Assembly (NCBI RefSeq): GCF_028898845.1 | Contig: NZ_CP118574.1 | Coordinates: 3,906,001 to 3,970,000, forward strand | Source of the DNA: Streptomyces sp. WZ-12 | GTDB lineage: Bacteria; Actinomycetota; Actinomycetes; Streptomycetales; Streptomycetaceae | DNA: 64,000 nucleotides | Direction of reading: 5' to 3' | Translations under genes and position numbers: made by a program | The notes under the pieces: model-generated | The model's database searches: none | Told to the model about the DNA's origin: nothing | Seen by the model: the letters and a program-made list of their open reading frames with translations, nothing else | Part shown: one piece after another, positions 34,307 through 45,256 of the stretch | Position numbering within the stretch: the first letter of the stretch is position 1 | How the letters are laid out: every line of letters starts with the position of its first letter

Positions 34307-35437
34307 ATGGCTACGGTCACCTACGACCAGGCGACCCGGATCTACCCGGGTTCCGACAAGCCCGCCGTCGACAAGCTCGACATCACCATCGAGGACGGTG
34401 AGTTCCTCGTCCTCGTCGGCCCCTCCGGATGCGGCAAGTCCACCTCGTTGCGGATGCTCGCGGGGCTGGAGGACGTCAACGAGGGCGCCATCCGCATCGG
34501 GGACCGGGACGTCACCCACCTCCCGCCCAAGGACCGGGACATCGCCATGGTGTTCCAGAACTACGCGCTCTACCCGCACATGACGGTCGCCGACAACATG
34601 GGCTTCGCGCTCAAGATCGCCGGGGTGCCGAAGGCCGAGATCCGGCAGAAGGTCGAGGACGCGGCGAGGATCCTGGACCTGACGGAGTTCCTGGGGCGCA
34701 AGCCGAAGGCGCTGTCGGGCGGACAACGGCAGCGGGTCGCGATGGGGCGGGCGATCGTACGGGAGCCGCAGGTGTTCCTGATGGACGAGCCGCTGTCCAA
34801 CCTGGACGCCAAGCTGCGGGTGCAGACCCGTACCCAGATCGCGGGCCTCCAGCGCCGCCTCGGGATCACCACGGTCTACGTCACCCACGACCAGGTCGAG
34901 GCGATGACCATGGGCGACCGGGTCGCGGTCCTCAAGGACGGGCTGCTCCAACAGGTCGACTCGCCGCGGAAGATGTACGACCGGCCGGCCAACCTCTTCG
35001 TCGCGGGCTTCATCGGCTCGCCGGCGATGAACCTCGTCGAGGTGCCGATCACCGACGGCGGCGTGAAGTTCGGCAACAGCGTGGTGCCGGTCAGCCGGGA
35101 GGCGCTGGCCGGCGCCGAGGGCGACGCGACGGTGACGGTCGGCATCCGGCCCGAGCACTTCGAGATCGTCGAGCAGAACGGCGCGGCCGCCGCGTCGCTG
35201 TCCAAGGAGGCCGCGGACGCCCCGGCCGGCCTGGCGGTAACGGTCAACGTCGTCGAGGAGTTGGGCGCGGACGGCTACGTCTACGGGACGGCCGAGGTCG
35301 GCGGGGCGGTCAAGGACCTCGTCGTACGGGTCAACGGCCGCCAGGTGCCGGCCAAGGGCACCCAACTGCACGTCGTCCCGCAGCCGGGCGAGACGCACGT
35401 CTTCTCCACCTCGACGGGCAAGCGGCTGACCGACTGA
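34307..35437 (+). CDS. msiK: Multiple-sugar ABC transporter ATPase MsiK
   Basis: This 376-aa cytoplasmic ATPase is shared by several sugar ABC importers, including those for cellobiose, maltose and chitobiose. The Walker A GPSGCGKST is at 38-46, followed by the Q-loop FQNYALYPHM, the signature LSGGQRQRVAMGRA, Walker B VFLMDEP and the switch His in YVTHDQVEA. The C-terminal MalK-type regulatory domain starts near 240 with the PANLFVAGFIGSPAMN linker. The start at 34307 has GAAGGGA upstream. It stands alone, as in other streptomycetes, and would serve orphan systems such as the binding protein at 15.2 kb. Confidence 0.95.
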   Translation: MATVTYDQATRIYPGSDKPAVDKLDITIEDGEFLVLVGPSGCGKSTSLRMLAGLEDVNEGAIRIGDRDVTHLPPKDRDIAMVFQNYALYPHMTVADNMGFALKIAGVPKAEIRQKVEDAARILDLTEFLGRKPKALSGGQRQRVAMGRAIVREPQVFLMDEPLSNLDAKLRVQTRTQIAGLQRRLGITTVYVTHDQVEAMTMGDRVAVLKDGLLQQVDSPRKMYDRPANLFVAGFIGSPAMNLVEVPITDGGVKFGNSVVPVSREALAGAEGDATVTVGIRPEHFEIVEQNGAAAASLSKEAADAPAGLAVTVNVVEELGADGYVYGTAEVGGAVKDLVVRVNGRQVPAKGTQLHVVPQPGETHVFSTSTGKRLTD

Positions 35438-35763
35438 GGGGCCGCCCCGGTTGACGGGCCGATCGGCCTCAAACACCGGGCGGGCGGGGGCCGTTGCGTC
35501 CGCCCAGCAGGGTTTACCGCGGCGGCAGGGTGGGGTACTGCGGGTCCCCGCTCCGCCGCCGCGGCGCGTCCGGAGCGGCAACGGACCCGTGCTCACGGCT
35601 CCGTGGGGCGGCGCACGCACCCCCGGATCCGCCCCATCTCCCGCCATGCAAACGGGTTTTCGTATCAATGCGTCAACCCGACGACCGCACCGACAACCCA
35701 ATCCATCCCCCGATGTGATGACCAAATGTCGCCAAATCATCACTCCTCGCTACCATCACGACC
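35438..35763. other. Intergenic region with an inverted repeat before the secreted-protein gene
   Basis: No gene is supportable. A perfect 12-bp palindrome GGCCGATCGGCC lies at 35457-35468, 20 bp after the msiK stop. Just before the next gene, GTGATGA (35715-35721) and TCATCAC (35737-35743) form 7-bp arms around a 15-nt spacer, ending 20 bp before the GTG start. That position suits an operator over a promoter, and the stretch 35655-35760 is markedly less GC-rich than average. Confidence 0.5.
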
Positions 35764-36180
35764 GTGAACTCCGCAGCCCGCCGTATCGGCCGAACTCTCG
35801 CCCTCGTCCTGCCCGTCGTCCTCGTGCTCTCCGGGACCCTCGCGGTCACCCGCGTCCCCTGGGCCTCGAAGACCTCCGAGTCGCAGGTACTCGCCGCTTC
35901 CTCCGGGAGGGTCTCCACCAAGGCCGGCCCCCGCGCCGCCCAGGACGTCCTCCGGGACCGTCTCCTCGTCGAACTCCAGGAGGAGGACCCCGGCGTCGCC
36001 CTGACGCACCTCCAGGAGGCCACCAACGCCCGGCCCTCGCTGGCCAAGCACTGCGCCTCCATCGCCCGTGCCCTCGGCCGCGCCGCGGTCGCCAAGTACG
36101 GTGCCGCGCACCGCGCCCAGGCGTTCTCCCGCCCGGTCTGCGACACCTCCTTCGCCTCCGGCGTGGCCGCCGCCCAGTGA
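35764..36180 (+). CDS. Hypothetical exported or membrane-anchored protein
   Basis: This 138-aa protein has a basic N-terminus (NSAARRIGR) followed by a hydrophobic segment LALVLPVVLVLSGTLAV, a signal anchor or signal peptide. The remaining ~100 residues are helical and charged, with VLRDRLLVELQEEDPGVALTHL and two cysteines (near 97 and 125). No family is recognised. Codon bias is typical of a real gene. It lies 30 bp before a nucleotidyltransferase gene on the same strand and probably shares its promoter. Confidence 0.65.
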   Translation: MNSAARRIGRTLALVLPVVLVLSGTLAVTRVPWASKTSESQVLAASSGRVSTKAGPRAAQDVLRDRLLVELQEEDPGVALTHLQEATNARPSLAKHCASIARALGRAAVAKYGAAHRAQAFSRPVCDTSFASGVAAAQ

Positions 36181-36210
36181 CCGTCGCTCGCACCGCATAA
36201 GGTGCGAACC

Positions 36211-36948
36211 ATGACCGGAGCAGCGCATCCGTACCCCACGCAGGCCGTGGTCCTGGCCGGCGGCCAGGGCTCGCGTCTCCGCCCGTACACCGATGACCGA
36301 CCCAAGCCGATGGTCGAGATTCCCGGTACCGGAACCCCGATCATCGGCCATCAGCTCAACTGGCTCGCCACGGAGGGCGTCACCGACGCCGTCGTCTCCT
36401 GTGGGCACCTCGCCGAGGTCCTCCAGGAGTGGCTGGCGCGGGCCCAACTCCCCCTGCGCGTCACGACCGTCGTCGAGACCGAGCCGCTGGGTCGCGGCGG
36501 CGGCCTGAAGTTCGCCGCCGGCTCCCTGCCCCGCCCGGACGAACCCTGGTACGCCACCAACGGCGACATCTGGACCCGCTTCGCGCTCCGCGAGATGGCC
36601 GCCTTCCACCACGAGCGCGACGCCGTGGCCACTCTGGCGCTGGCCCGCCCGCGCATCCCCTGGGGCGCCGTCGAGACCGACGCCTTCGGGCACGTCCTGG
36701 ACTTCATCGAGGCGCCGCCCTCCCCGTACTTGATCAACGCGGGCGTCTACGTCTTCTCCGCGGCCTTCACCGCGCTGCTGCCCGCCCGGGGCGACCACGA
36801 GCGCACCACCTTCCCGCGCCTCGCCCGGGAACGCCGGCTGGCCGGCTATCCGCTCCCCCAGGGGGCCTACTGGCGCGCCATCGACACCGCCAAGGACCTG
36901 ACCGAGGCCGCCAGGGAGCTGAACGAGCTGACGTCGCCGGGCCGTTGA
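36211..36948 (+). CDS. Sugar-phosphate nucleotidyltransferase (NTP_transferase family)
   Basis: This 245-aa cytosolic enzyme of the GlmU/RfbA-like fold couples NTP to a sugar phosphate. The signature VVLAGGQGSRLRPYTDDRPKPM holds the nucleotide loop and the activating Arg/Lys (about 9-30). ETEPLGRGGGLKFA and YATNGDIWT provide substrate and metal Asp contacts. No hexapeptide acetyltransferase domain is fused, so it resembles mannose-1-phosphate guanylyltransferase or MurNAc-1-P uridylyltransferase (MurU-like) forms. The nucleotide and sugar cannot be fixed from sequence. ATG at 36211 (AAGGTG upstream) is preferred over GTG at 36202. Confidence 0.85.
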   Translation: MTGAAHPYPTQAVVLAGGQGSRLRPYTDDRPKPMVEIPGTGTPIIGHQLNWLATEGVTDAVVSCGHLAEVLQEWLARAQLPLRVTTVVETEPLGRGGGLKFAAGSLPRPDEPWYATNGDIWTRFALREMAAFHHERDAVATLALARPRIPWGAVETDAFGHVLDFIEAPPSPYLINAGVYVFSAAFTALLPARGDHERTTFPRLARERRLAGYPLPQGAYWRAIDTAKDLTEAARELNELTSPGR

Positions 36949-37353
36949 GCGGGCCCGCCCGTTCCGCCCGTTCCCTCGCGTCCCAGGCGCCCGTGCCGTA
37001 CACGACCCTCGCCTGAGTCCCTCCCGGCACCGGCGTACGCCCCGCCTCCCCGGGTGCCGAGCCACGCCCGCGGAGGGCCAACACCGCGGCAGAGGCAGGA
37101 CGAAGCGGGGGTGAAACGGCCCCGTCGCGGGCGCGCAAGGGCCTCAGAGCCCCTCTCGACTCCCGGCCCTCCCCGTAACCTCCCCCGGCCTCCCGCGCAT
37201 CCCTCAACGCCCCCACAGGCCCTCCTGGTTGCCCCTCTCCTGCTCCCCGGCCCCGCCTCCAACGCGTCGTCCCCGACCGCCCGCCACCCCGGCCGCGGGG
37301 CCGTGGGGAAAGCGGAGCGATCGGGGACGAGGTGGGGGCGGTAGACGGGCGGG
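36949..37353. other. Convergent intergenic region
   Basis: It lies between two converging genes. It is C-rich on the plus strand, with several weak GC-rich inverted repeats (for example CCCCGGCCGCGGGGCC near 37290) that may end both transcripts. Open frames across it have no ribosome binding site and random third-position use. I see nothing else. Confidence 0.5.
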
Positions 37354-38952
37354 TCAGCCCAGGAGGCCGCCCAGGGTGTTGCCGTGGCCGGAGTCGCCTC
37401 CGGGGGCACCGCTGTTGGAGCTGCCGGTCGTACCGGCTCCGGTGCCGCCCGAGGTGGCCGGCGCCTGCGTACGGGACGGGGCGTGGGTCGGGGCCGACTG
37501 CTGCGAGGCGCTGGTGGTCGCGCCCGGGCGGTGCGCCGAGGCACCGGTGTGGGCTCCCGCCGACGGCGTGCCGGGGGCCGAGGCCGAGGGCGCGCCGGGC
37601 TTGTGGGCCTTGTGGGAGGCGCTCGTCGAGGGCGTACCGGGGTGCGCGGGGGTGCGGTGGTCGGGGTGGGTGGCGTGGTGGCCGAGGCGGGGCAGCGGCG
37701 AGCCGGGGAGGTTGTTGATCGCGGGCTCGCCGGGCCGCGGCACGGTCGGCACCCGCGCGGTCCGCACGGCGCCGCCCAGCAGGGAGCCGATGAGCAGGGT
37801 CAGTCCGGCCACCACCGCGGTCATCACCGCGCCGCGGCGCAGCACCCGGCGGCGCAGCGCGCCGACCTCGACGCGCGGGCCCAGCCGCCGCCACGCCTCG
37901 CCGGCCAGCCGGGCGTCCATGGAGTAGACGGGGGCGCCCGCGATGATCAACGGGCTCCAGGCGGCGAGGTAGATGATGTCGGGGGCGTCGTAGGCGGGGA
38001 AGGCGCGCCAGCTCACGGTCATCAGCAGCGCCGCGGAGAGCAGCGCGCCGAACGCGGCGGCGACCCGCTGCCACAGCCCGCAGATGGTCAGCACGCCGAC
38101 CACGACCTGGAGGAAGGCCACCGTCAGGCCGGCGCCGACCGGGTGCGCGACCGCGAAGTCCCGCAGCGGGACGGCCAGTTCCCAGGGGTGCAGGGAGAGC
38201 AGCCAGGTGACCATCGAGCCCCGCTGGCCGCCGTCGAAGTAGACGGGGTCGCAGAGCTTGCCCATCCCGGCGTAGACCGAGATCAGGCCGAGGAAGATCC
38301 GCAGCGGCAGCAGGACGACGCCGAGGTTCATCCGGCGGCCGGGGTAGTAGGCGTGCCGGACGGCGTCGCCGCCGCGCCGCCGGGCCCCGGACTCGTAGCC
38401 ATCGCGCGCCTCGAAATGGTCCTCGAAGCGGTCCTCGCCGTGGCCGTCCCCGCCGTCGTCCCACCGGCGACCGGCGAGCCGGCCGGGCACCGCGCGGGTG
38501 CCGTGCGGCAGGGTGTCCTCACCGTCGGCGGGGCCGCGCTGGCCCACGACGGTGGGGGCGGGGGCGGGGGCGTCGCCGAGCCGGACGCGGGGCAGCACCT
38601 GGGTCGTGCCGAGGTCGTCGACGGGACGGGGGTCCGGGCGGACGCCCGCGTCGCGCACCGCGTGCAGGAGCTGGGTGGTGGCGCCGGCGGTGCCGCCCGG
38701 TCCGGTACGGCCGCTCCAGACCACGGGCGTGCGGCGTCTGGGCGGCGATCCCCGGAGGGCGGGGACGCGCGCGGTCTCGGCCAGCGCGCCGGCGACCACG
38801 GGGGCGGCGAGCTGCACGCGGAAGCTGGCGTGGTTGACGATGACCTGCGCGGGATCGCACGGCACCTTGACCGAGCTCAGGACCGGCTCGTCGTCGAAGC
38901 CCGGCGAGCGTCCCCCCGTAGGTGTGCGGGGTGTTCTGGTGTCCACGCTCAT
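37354..38952 (-). CDS. DoxX-family membrane protein with long disordered flanks
   Basis: This 532-aa protein has three parts. Residues 1-205 are polar and probably disordered and cytoplasmic. Residues ~210-385 hold four to five membrane helices of the DoxX/DoxD type, with MNLGVVLLPLRIFLGLISVYAG, GMGKLCDPVYFDGG and LQVVVGVLTICGLW. Another helix lies at about 395-415 (AVMTAVVAGLTLLIGSLLGG). The last ~115 residues are Ser/Thr/Pro/His/Gly-rich, likely extracytoplasmic. DoxX proteins take part in thiosulfate or thiol redox chemistry at the membrane in some bacteria; the role here is not known. rlmB lies upstream behind a strong terminator. Confidence 0.82.
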   Translation of the reverse strand: MSVDTRTPRTPTGGRSPGFDDEPVLSSVKVPCDPAQVIVNHASFRVQLAAPVVAGALAETARVPALRGSPPRRRTPVVWSGRTGPGGTAGATTQLLHAVRDAGVRPDPRPVDDLGTTQVLPRVRLGDAPAPAPTVVGQRGPADGEDTLPHGTRAVPGRLAGRRWDDGGDGHGEDRFEDHFEARDGYESGARRRGGDAVRHAYYPGRRMNLGVVLLPLRIFLGLISVYAGMGKLCDPVYFDGGQRGSMVTWLLSLHPWELAVPLRDFAVAHPVGAGLTVAFLQVVVGVLTICGLWQRVAAAFGALLSAALLMTVSWRAFPAYDAPDIIYLAAWSPLIIAGAPVYSMDARLAGEAWRRLGPRVEVGALRRRVLRRGAVMTAVVAGLTLLIGSLLGGAVRTARVPTVPRPGEPAINNLPGSPLPRLGHHATHPDHRTPAHPGTPSTSASHKAHKPGAPSASAPGTPSAGAHTGASAHRPGATTSASQQSAPTHAPSRTQAPATSGGTGAGTTGSSNSGAPGGDSGHGNTLGGLLG

Positions 38953-39043
38953 CTAACCGAGTGACCCGCGGTTAAGACACTGCCTTGACCGGCCCGATCT
39001 GTCCGAGACCCGTCAAAAGATCACGTGATACGGCGAGACGCGC

Positions 39044-39079
39044 GGAACGTCTGCCCGCCCTCGGGCGGGCAGACGTTCC
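39044..39079 (-). terminator. Strong terminator after rlmB
   Basis: A perfect 17-bp inverted repeat, GGAACGTCTGCCCGCCC (39044-39060) against GGGCGGGCAGACGTTCC (39063-39079), lies 60 bp after the rlmB stop on the minus strand. Confidence 0.92.
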
Positions 39080-39138
39080 GGGTCCGGGCCGGGCGGCGCG
39101 TGGCCCGCCCGGCCCGAAGTACGGCCCGGCACAACGGG

Positions 39139-40092
39139 TCAGGCGCGGCGGCGCGCCGCCTCCCACAGCACCACGCCGGCCGCGACGCCGGCGTTCAGCG
39201 ACTCCGCGCCGCCCGGCATCGGGATCCGCACCCGCACGTCGCAGGTCTCGCCGACCAACCGGGACAGGCCCTTGCCCTCGCTGCCGACCACGATGACGAC
39301 CGGGCCGTCCAGCAGCTCCAGGTCCTGCAGCTCGGTGTCGCCGTCCGCGGCCAGGCCGACCACCGTCAGCCCCGCCTTCTGGTACGACTCCAGAGCGCGC
39401 GTCAGGTTGGTGGCCCGGGCCACCGGCGTACGGGCCGCGGTGCCGGCCGAGGTCTTCCAGGCGCCGGCGGTCATCCCGGCCGCCCGGCGCTCCGGCACGA
39501 CGACGCCGTGGCCGCCGAACGCCGAGACGGAACGGACGACGGCGCCGAGGTTGCGCGGGTCGGTGACCCCGTCCAGGGCGACGATCAGCGGGTCCTCGCC
39601 GTCGTCGAAGGCGGCGGCCGAGAGGTCCTCGGGGTGCGCGTACTCGTACGGCGGGATCTGGGCGACCAGGCCCTGGTGGTTGAGCCCGTTCGTCATCCGG
39701 TCGAGCTCGGCGCGGGGCGCCTCCAGGAGGTTCAGCCCGAGCTCGGTGGCGAGCTGGAGCGCCTCGCGGACCCGCTCGTCGTTGTCGATGAACTGCTGCA
39801 CGTACAGGGTGGTCGCCGGCACGCCCTCGCGCAGCGCCTCGACGACCGGGTTGCGGCCCACGACCAGCTCCGCGGTGCCCTTGGCGCCACCGCGCCGCGG
39901 CGCCGGCCGGCGGCTCGCGGCCTGCTTGGCCTTGGCGTTGGCGACGCGGTTCTTGACGTGCCCCTTGCGCGCGGACGCGGGCGGGGTCGGGCCCTTGCCC
40001 TCCAGGGACCGGCGCCGCTTACCGCCACTGCCGACCTGAGCGCCCTTCTTGTTCGACGTGCGGCGGTTCCTGCGCTGGCTGTTGCCGGCCAT
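39139..40092 (-). CDS. rlmB: 23S rRNA (guanosine-2'-O)-methyltransferase RlmB (SpoU/TrmH family)
   Basis: This 317-aa SPOUT-fold enzyme methylates 23S rRNA G2251 (E. coli numbering) using S-adenosylmethionine. A very basic N-terminal tail covers 1-70. The substrate-binding domain begins [19 protein letters not shown] motif 1 is [18 protein letters not shown], motif 2 is [16 protein letters not shown], and motif 3 is [19 protein letters not shown], the deep trefoil knot. Actinomycete relatives can also be antibiotic-resistance methylases (TsnR-like); conserved position next to cysS argues for the housekeeping role. It follows cysS on the same strand after 153 bp. Confidence 0.93.
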   Translation of the reverse strand: MAGNSQRRNRRTSNKKGAQVGSGGKRRRSLEGKGPTPPASARKGHVKNRVANAKAKQAASRRPAPRRGGAKGTAELVVGRNPVVEALREGVPATTLYVQQFIDNDERVREALQLATELGLNLLEAPRAELDRMTNGLNHQGLVAQIPPYEYAHPEDLSAAAFDDGEDPLIVALDGVTDPRNLGAVVRSVSAFGGHGVVVPERRAAGMTAGAWKTSAGTAARTPVARATNLTRALESYQKAGLTVVGLAADGDTELQDLELLDGPVVIVVGSEGKGLSRLVGETCDVRVRIPMPGGAESLNAGVAAGVVLWEAARRRA

Positions 40093-40245
40093 GGGTCACC
40101 TGTTTCTTCACTGCTCTCGACGTCTCGCGACGTGGAGTAGGTACGTACGTATGGATTGAGTGTCGCCCGCGGCCGCCGGGAAGGGCGAATCCGGCTGGTG
40201 ACCGGGGGTGCGCCGGTCCCCGGGACGGTCCCCGGGGACGGGCTC

Positions 40246-41640
<1,395 letters not shown>

Positions 41641-41665
41641 GGGACAAGGGTAGTCGGAATGCGAC

Positions 41666-41697
41666 GGTGCCCTGTGCCCTCTTGGGCACAGGGCACC
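41666..41697 (-). terminator. Terminator after the PPOX gene
   Basis: A perfect 14-bp stem GGTGCCCTGTGCCC / GGGCACAGGGCACC has a TCTT loop, 65 bp after the PPOX stop and 26 bp before the cysS start on the minus strand. cysS therefore needs its own promoter or read-through. Confidence 0.9.
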
Positions 41698-41761
41698 AGA
41701 TCCGTCAAAGCCGTCCGATTTGCCGGCTTTTCCGGACGGAGTGCTTCCGGACGACGACGCC

Positions 41762-42166
41762 TCAGACGCCGCCGACCACCTTCCGCGGGGAGATGCGGAC
41801 CACGACCCGCTCCGCGTCGTTGACCGCGTCCGCGTTGAACTCCGCGTACGCCTTGCCCGTGTACTTCCGCGACAGCTCGTCGATCAACTGCTGCCCGCCC
41901 TCGGTGCTGAGCGTCGCCTGGCCGCGGATCTCGGCGTAGGTGTACGGCGCGTCGAAGGGCTGGACGACGACCGAGACCCGCGGGTCGCGGCGGAGGTTCT
42001 TCTCCTTGCGGCGCCCGACGGTCGTGGAGATCAGCAGGTCGTCGCCGTCCCGCTTGACCCAGACCGGGGAGAGCTGGGGGCTGCCGTCCGGCTGGATGGT
42101 CCCCACCATGACGAAGACCGGGGAGTCGAGCAGCTTCTTGAGACCGTCGGAGAGCGTGGCAGACAC
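41762..42166 (-). CDS. PPOX-class (pyridoxamine oxidase-like) F420/flavin-dependent protein
   Basis: This 134-aa split-barrel protein matches the short PPOX-class, often F420-dependent, reductases of actinobacteria: VFVMVGTIQPDGSPQLSPVWVKRDGDDL (outline), STTVGRRKEKNLRRDPRVSV with the cofactor-binding basic run, and RGQATLSTEGG. It probably binds F420 or FMN and reduces a small molecule; the substrate is unknown. GTG at 42166 has an excellent GGAAGGAA ribosome binding site; the frame open further upstream is ignored. It lies between ispF and cysS, 141 bp after ispF, and is closed by a terminator. Confidence 0.87.
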   Translation of the reverse strand: MSATLSDGLKKLLDSPVFVMVGTIQPDGSPQLSPVWVKRDGDDLLISTTVGRRKEKNLRRDPRVSVVVQPFDAPYTYAEIRGQATLSTEGGQQLIDELSRKYTGKAYAEFNADAVNDAERVVVRISPRKVVGGV

Positions 42167-42307
42167 GAGGTTCCTTCCGTGGACCGGACCGTTGGCTTTT
42201 GAGGAACACCCGTACCCGGATTTCGGCCCAACGCCCCCTGCTGCACCGGGCATTCCGACGCAGTGGGCCCGATCGGCGCAGCCCGACCCGGCCCACCCCG
42301 CGGTCGC

Positions 42308-42832
42308 TCAGGCGGTGCGCACCACCAGCGCGGTGGCGATCGCCGCCAGCCCCTCGGCCCGGCCGGTCAGCCCCAGCCCGTCGGTGGTGGTGCCGGAGAC
42401 CGAGACCGGCGCCCCGACGGCCGCCGACAGCGCCCGCTGCGCCTCGTCCCGGCGCTTGCCGACCTTCGGCCGGACGCCGATGACCTGCACCGCGACGTTG
42501 CCGATGGCGAAGCCCTCGGCCCGCACGATGCGCGCCGCCTCGGCCAGCAGCGTCACCCCGGAGGCGCCGGACCACTCCGGGCGGGAGGTGCCGAAGTGCG
42601 CGCCGAGGTCGCCGATGCCGGCCGCGGAGAACAGCGCGTCGCAGGCGGCGTGCGCGGCCACGTCGCCGTCGCTGTGCCCGGCCAGCCCGTAGCCGTCGCT
42701 CGCCGCGGCGTCCCAGAGGAGCCCGGCGCACCACAGCTCGCGCCCCTTCTCGAAGGCGTGCACATCGGTGCCGACCCCGACGAGCGGGATGCCGGGCACC
42801 GGCGCGGTCGCAGCGGCCTCAGACATAGCCAT
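42308..42832 (-). CDS. ispF: 2-C-methyl-D-erythritol 2,4-cyclodiphosphate synthase
   Basis: This 174-aa trimeric enzyme performs the fifth step of the MEP isoprenoid pathway, releasing CMP. The zinc-binding DVH is at 23-25 and a further His in [14 protein letters not shown], the family signature. [15 protein letters not shown] and [18 protein letters not shown] form the active-site loop and CMP pocket. The ATG at 42832 is favoured by AGGAGG seven bases upstream; ATG at 42826 would shorten it by two. It overlaps the end of ispD by 14 bp, so the two are translationally coupled. Confidence 0.96.
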   Translation of the reverse strand: MAMSEAAATAPVPGIPLVGVGTDVHAFEKGRELWCAGLLWDAAASDGYGLAGHSDGDVAAHAACDALFSAAGIGDLGAHFGTSRPEWSGASGVTLLAEAARIVRAEGFAIGNVAVQVIGVRPKVGKRRDEAQRALSAAVGAPVSVSGTTTDGLGLTGRAEGLAAIATALVVRTA

Positions 42833-43565
42833 CGGTGGCCCTCCTCCGGGCGAGTACGGCCTCGGCCAGGACGAGGTCCAGCGGCCGGGTCACCTTGAAC
42901 GCTTCCTCGTGGCCGGGGACGAGCACCACCGGCTCCCCGAGCCGCTCCACCAGCCCGGCGTCGTCGGTGGCCCCCTCGCCCGCCACGACGACCTCGTGCG
43001 CCTTGCGCAACGTGGCCAGGTCGAAGCCCTGCGGGGTCTGCACGGCGCGCAACAGCGACCGCTCCGGGGTGCCGACCACCGGTTCCGGGGCCCCCTGGGG
43101 GCGCGGCTCGACCTGCTTGACGGTGTCGGCCAGCGGCAGCGCGGGAACCACGGCCGGAGCGCCGTCGCGCACCGCCGCGATCACCGTGTCGACGGTCTCG
43201 ACCGGGACGAGCGGACGGGCCGCGTCGTGCACCAGCACCACGTCGATCCCGCCGGGCAGCGCCGCGAGCCCGAGCCGGACCGACTCCTGGCGGGTGGCGC
43301 CGCCGGGGACCACGGTCAGGTCGGTGCGGTCGGCGAGCGGATGGGCGTCGAGGAGGCGGCGGACCTCATCGGGGCCGTCCGGCGGGGCGACCACGACGAT
43401 GTGCGTGACGGCGCGCGAGGCGGCCATCGCGCGGACCGCGTGGACCAGCATCGGGGTGCCGCCCAGGGTGCGCAGCGCCTTGGGCGTACCGGGGCCGAGC
43501 CGGACACCGCGGCCGGCGGCGGGGATGACCGCCGCGGTGCGGGCCGGGCGGGAGGGATCTGACAT
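42819..43565 (-). CDS. ispD: 2-C-methyl-D-erythritol 4-phosphate cytidylyltransferase
   Basis: This 248-aa cytosolic MEP-pathway enzyme joins CTP to methylerythritol phosphate. The nucleotide loop is [31 protein letters not shown] binds Mg and CTP, and the substrate loop is [19 protein letters not shown] at 43565 is selected as the start of the conserved core, since the 55 upstream codons are compositional. It lies downstream of carD on the same strand after 435 bp, and overlaps ispF. Confidence 0.96.
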   Translation of the reverse strand: MSDPSRPARTAAVIPAAGRGVRLGPGTPKALRTLGGTPMLVHAVRAMAASRAVTHIVVVAPPDGPDEVRRLLDAHPLADRTDLTVVPGGATRQESVRLGLAALPGGIDVVLVHDAARPLVPVETVDTVIAAVRDGAPAVVPALPLADTVKQVEPRPQGAPEPVVGTPERSLLRAVQTPQGFDLATLRKAHEVVVAGEGATDDAGLVERLGEPVVLVPGHEEAFKVTRPLDLVLAEAVLARRRATDGYV

Positions 43566-44000
43566 CGATGGCTCCGAAAGTCCGGGCGGGCCCGGAATTA
43601 GGGCAGACAGGTTTGTTTCCTCGGGCGGGGTGGGTATGGCCTGGAGGGACCCCCTGCCCGTGAAGCTCGGGGGTGTGCCGGGCGAGACGCCCAGACCGCA
43701 ACCCTTCCGTGACAGCGGTCGGGGCAGCATCCCGCACCCGGCACGCCACGGGGGGCCTCCCCGTTCACCACGGCCGGGGGCGGAGCCCGGCGGCCTTCAC
43801 CGACGAAGTCGCCGCCGGCTCAGCGTCCGGCCTTTCCACACGCTCCCCACAGATATGCCGCAGCGCCCGGCAACAGACCCTCCACCTCGGGGAGGCGGTC
43901 GTCGCTCGGGCACCGCGGCATTGCACTTACGTCGTTGCTGCTGCGTCGGCACACCGCTTACGTCACCGTGCTCGCGTCGTCGCAGTCAGCGTGCGCGTCG
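43566..44000. other. carD-ispD intergenic region
   Basis: This region of 435 bp has no supportable gene. Next to the ispD start, TCCGGGCGGGCCCGGA (43581-43596) can form a hairpin in the ispD leader on the minus strand. The segment 43930-44000 is rich in CGTCGTC-type triplets. I see no recognised operator, and ispD may have its own promoter here. Confidence 0.45.
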
Positions 44001-44483
44001 TCAGGACGCGAGGACCTCGTCAAGCAGGGCCTCGGCCTTGTCTTCGTTGGTGTTCTCCGCGAGGGCCAGCTCGCTCACCAGGATCTGGCGGGCCTTGGCG
44101 AGCATCCGCTTCTCACCCGCGGAGAGTCCGCGCTCGCGCTCGCGCCGCCACAGGTCACGAACAACCTCGGCGACCTTGATCACGTCGCCGGAAGCGAGCT
44201 TCTCAAGATTTGCCTTGTAGCGACGGGACCAGTTCGTGGGCTCCTCCGCATACGGTGCGCGCAGCACCTCGAAGACCCGGTCCAGCCCGTCCTGACCAAC
44301 CACGTCGCGTACGCCGACGAACTCCGCATTGTCCGCTGGCACACGAACAGTCAAGTCGCCCTGGGCGACCTTCAGCACCAAGTAGGTCTTGTCCACGCCT
44401 TTGATCTGGCGAGTTTCGATGGCCTCGATCAGCGCGGCCCCGTGATGGGGATAGACCACGGTGTCGCCAACCTTGAACGTCAT
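44001..44483 (-). CDS. carD: CarD-family RNA polymerase-binding regulator
   Basis: This 160-aa global transcription factor binds the RNA polymerase beta subunit and stabilises open complexes at promoters such as those for rRNA. The N-terminal Tudor-like domain [20 protein letters not shown] (1-20) continues with [18 protein letters not shown]. The helical C-terminal DNA-binding domain includes [17 protein letters not shown] and [20 protein letters not shown], where the conserved Trp wedges the bubble. ATG at 44483 is set by homology. The neighbouring ispD-ispF order is conserved in actinobacteria. Confidence 0.96.
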   Translation of the reverse strand: MTFKVGDTVVYPHHGAALIEAIETRQIKGVDKTYLVLKVAQGDLTVRVPADNAEFVGVRDVVGQDGLDRVFEVLRAPYAEEPTNWSRRYKANLEKLASGDVIKVAEVVRDLWRRERERGLSAGEKRMLAKARQILVSELALAENTNEDKAEALLDEVLAS

Positions 44484-45256
44484 GTGACAGGTACCCCTTC
44501 CGTGGCTATCCATGCTAACACGGGAACGGGCCGTTCTGAATGGCGTTTTCGCAGGTCAGGGCATATCTCGGGGCTTGACAACAGCAGCCGGAACGTGCTG
44601 CGAGGGGGCTCTGGGCGCAGGTATTCGCAGGTGGGAGGGGCTTCCCGGGTGCGGAGAAAGCTACCCACGGTGGACCGGAATCACAAAGATCAACAGGTGA
44701 AACATCCCGATTTACACCGATCCACCTGAGCGAGTTCCGCTACTCCGTTCGGATGCATGGTGACCGGTCGGGCGCGATTCCCGGAATTGATCAACGATCC
44801 CGCGCGGGCCACGAGTGATCAATTTCGGGCGTCATGTGCATTCCCTGTGAATACCGCTTTTCACCTGGAGGAAACACCGCGGTCACCACTCGAACAGTCG
44901 CGTGCCGAATATGCCCGGCAGTTCTCCGGAGATCGGGACGGAGAGGGGTGTGGAGATCGGTCGGGAGATCGGTCGAGAGAGGCTTCCGGAAATGGGGGCC
45001 GGGGGAGGAGCGGGTCGCCCGGGCGGGGTGCCGGTATCGGTGGGTCGGGGCAGGTGCGGGGGTGGGTGATCGCTTAGGGGGCGGGTCGGGTGCGGGACCG
45101 CGAGGACGGCTCGGTAACCTAGCGGCGCTGACCCACCCTTAGGGCGGCTTTACGTGCCCGTCGCCATGACGCGTACGCGAACCGCCCTCAGCCGTCCATC
45201 CGCGACCGGGCACGAATCGTTCGGCCGCCGTAGCTCGTCAAGGAGATGCCGCCGCC
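44484..45256. other. 773-bp divergent intergenic region, carD / lipoprotein
   Basis: This is one of the longest gaps in the window. On the minus strand TTGTCA (44581-44576) could be a -35 for carD. Positions 44680-44900 are much less GC-rich than average. GGAGATCGGTCG occurs twice in tandem (44952-44963 and 44964-44975), with a third related GGAGATCGGGACGG just before at about 44929. GGAGGAAAC at about 44868 looks like a ribosome binding site but no start codon follows. Frames of about 100 codons exist but lack third-position GC bias, so I do not call a gene. Confidence 0.5.

Noticed and set aside
35457..35468. Perfect palindrome GGCCGATCGGCC after msiK
   Set aside because: Too short and loop-free for a terminator and downstream of the gene, so more likely chance in GC-rich DNA.
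44757..45077. Possible 106-aa gene in the carD upstream gap
   Set aside because: No ribosome binding site, third codon positions are not GC-biased, and the C-terminal half is repetitive Gly/Arg/Ser.
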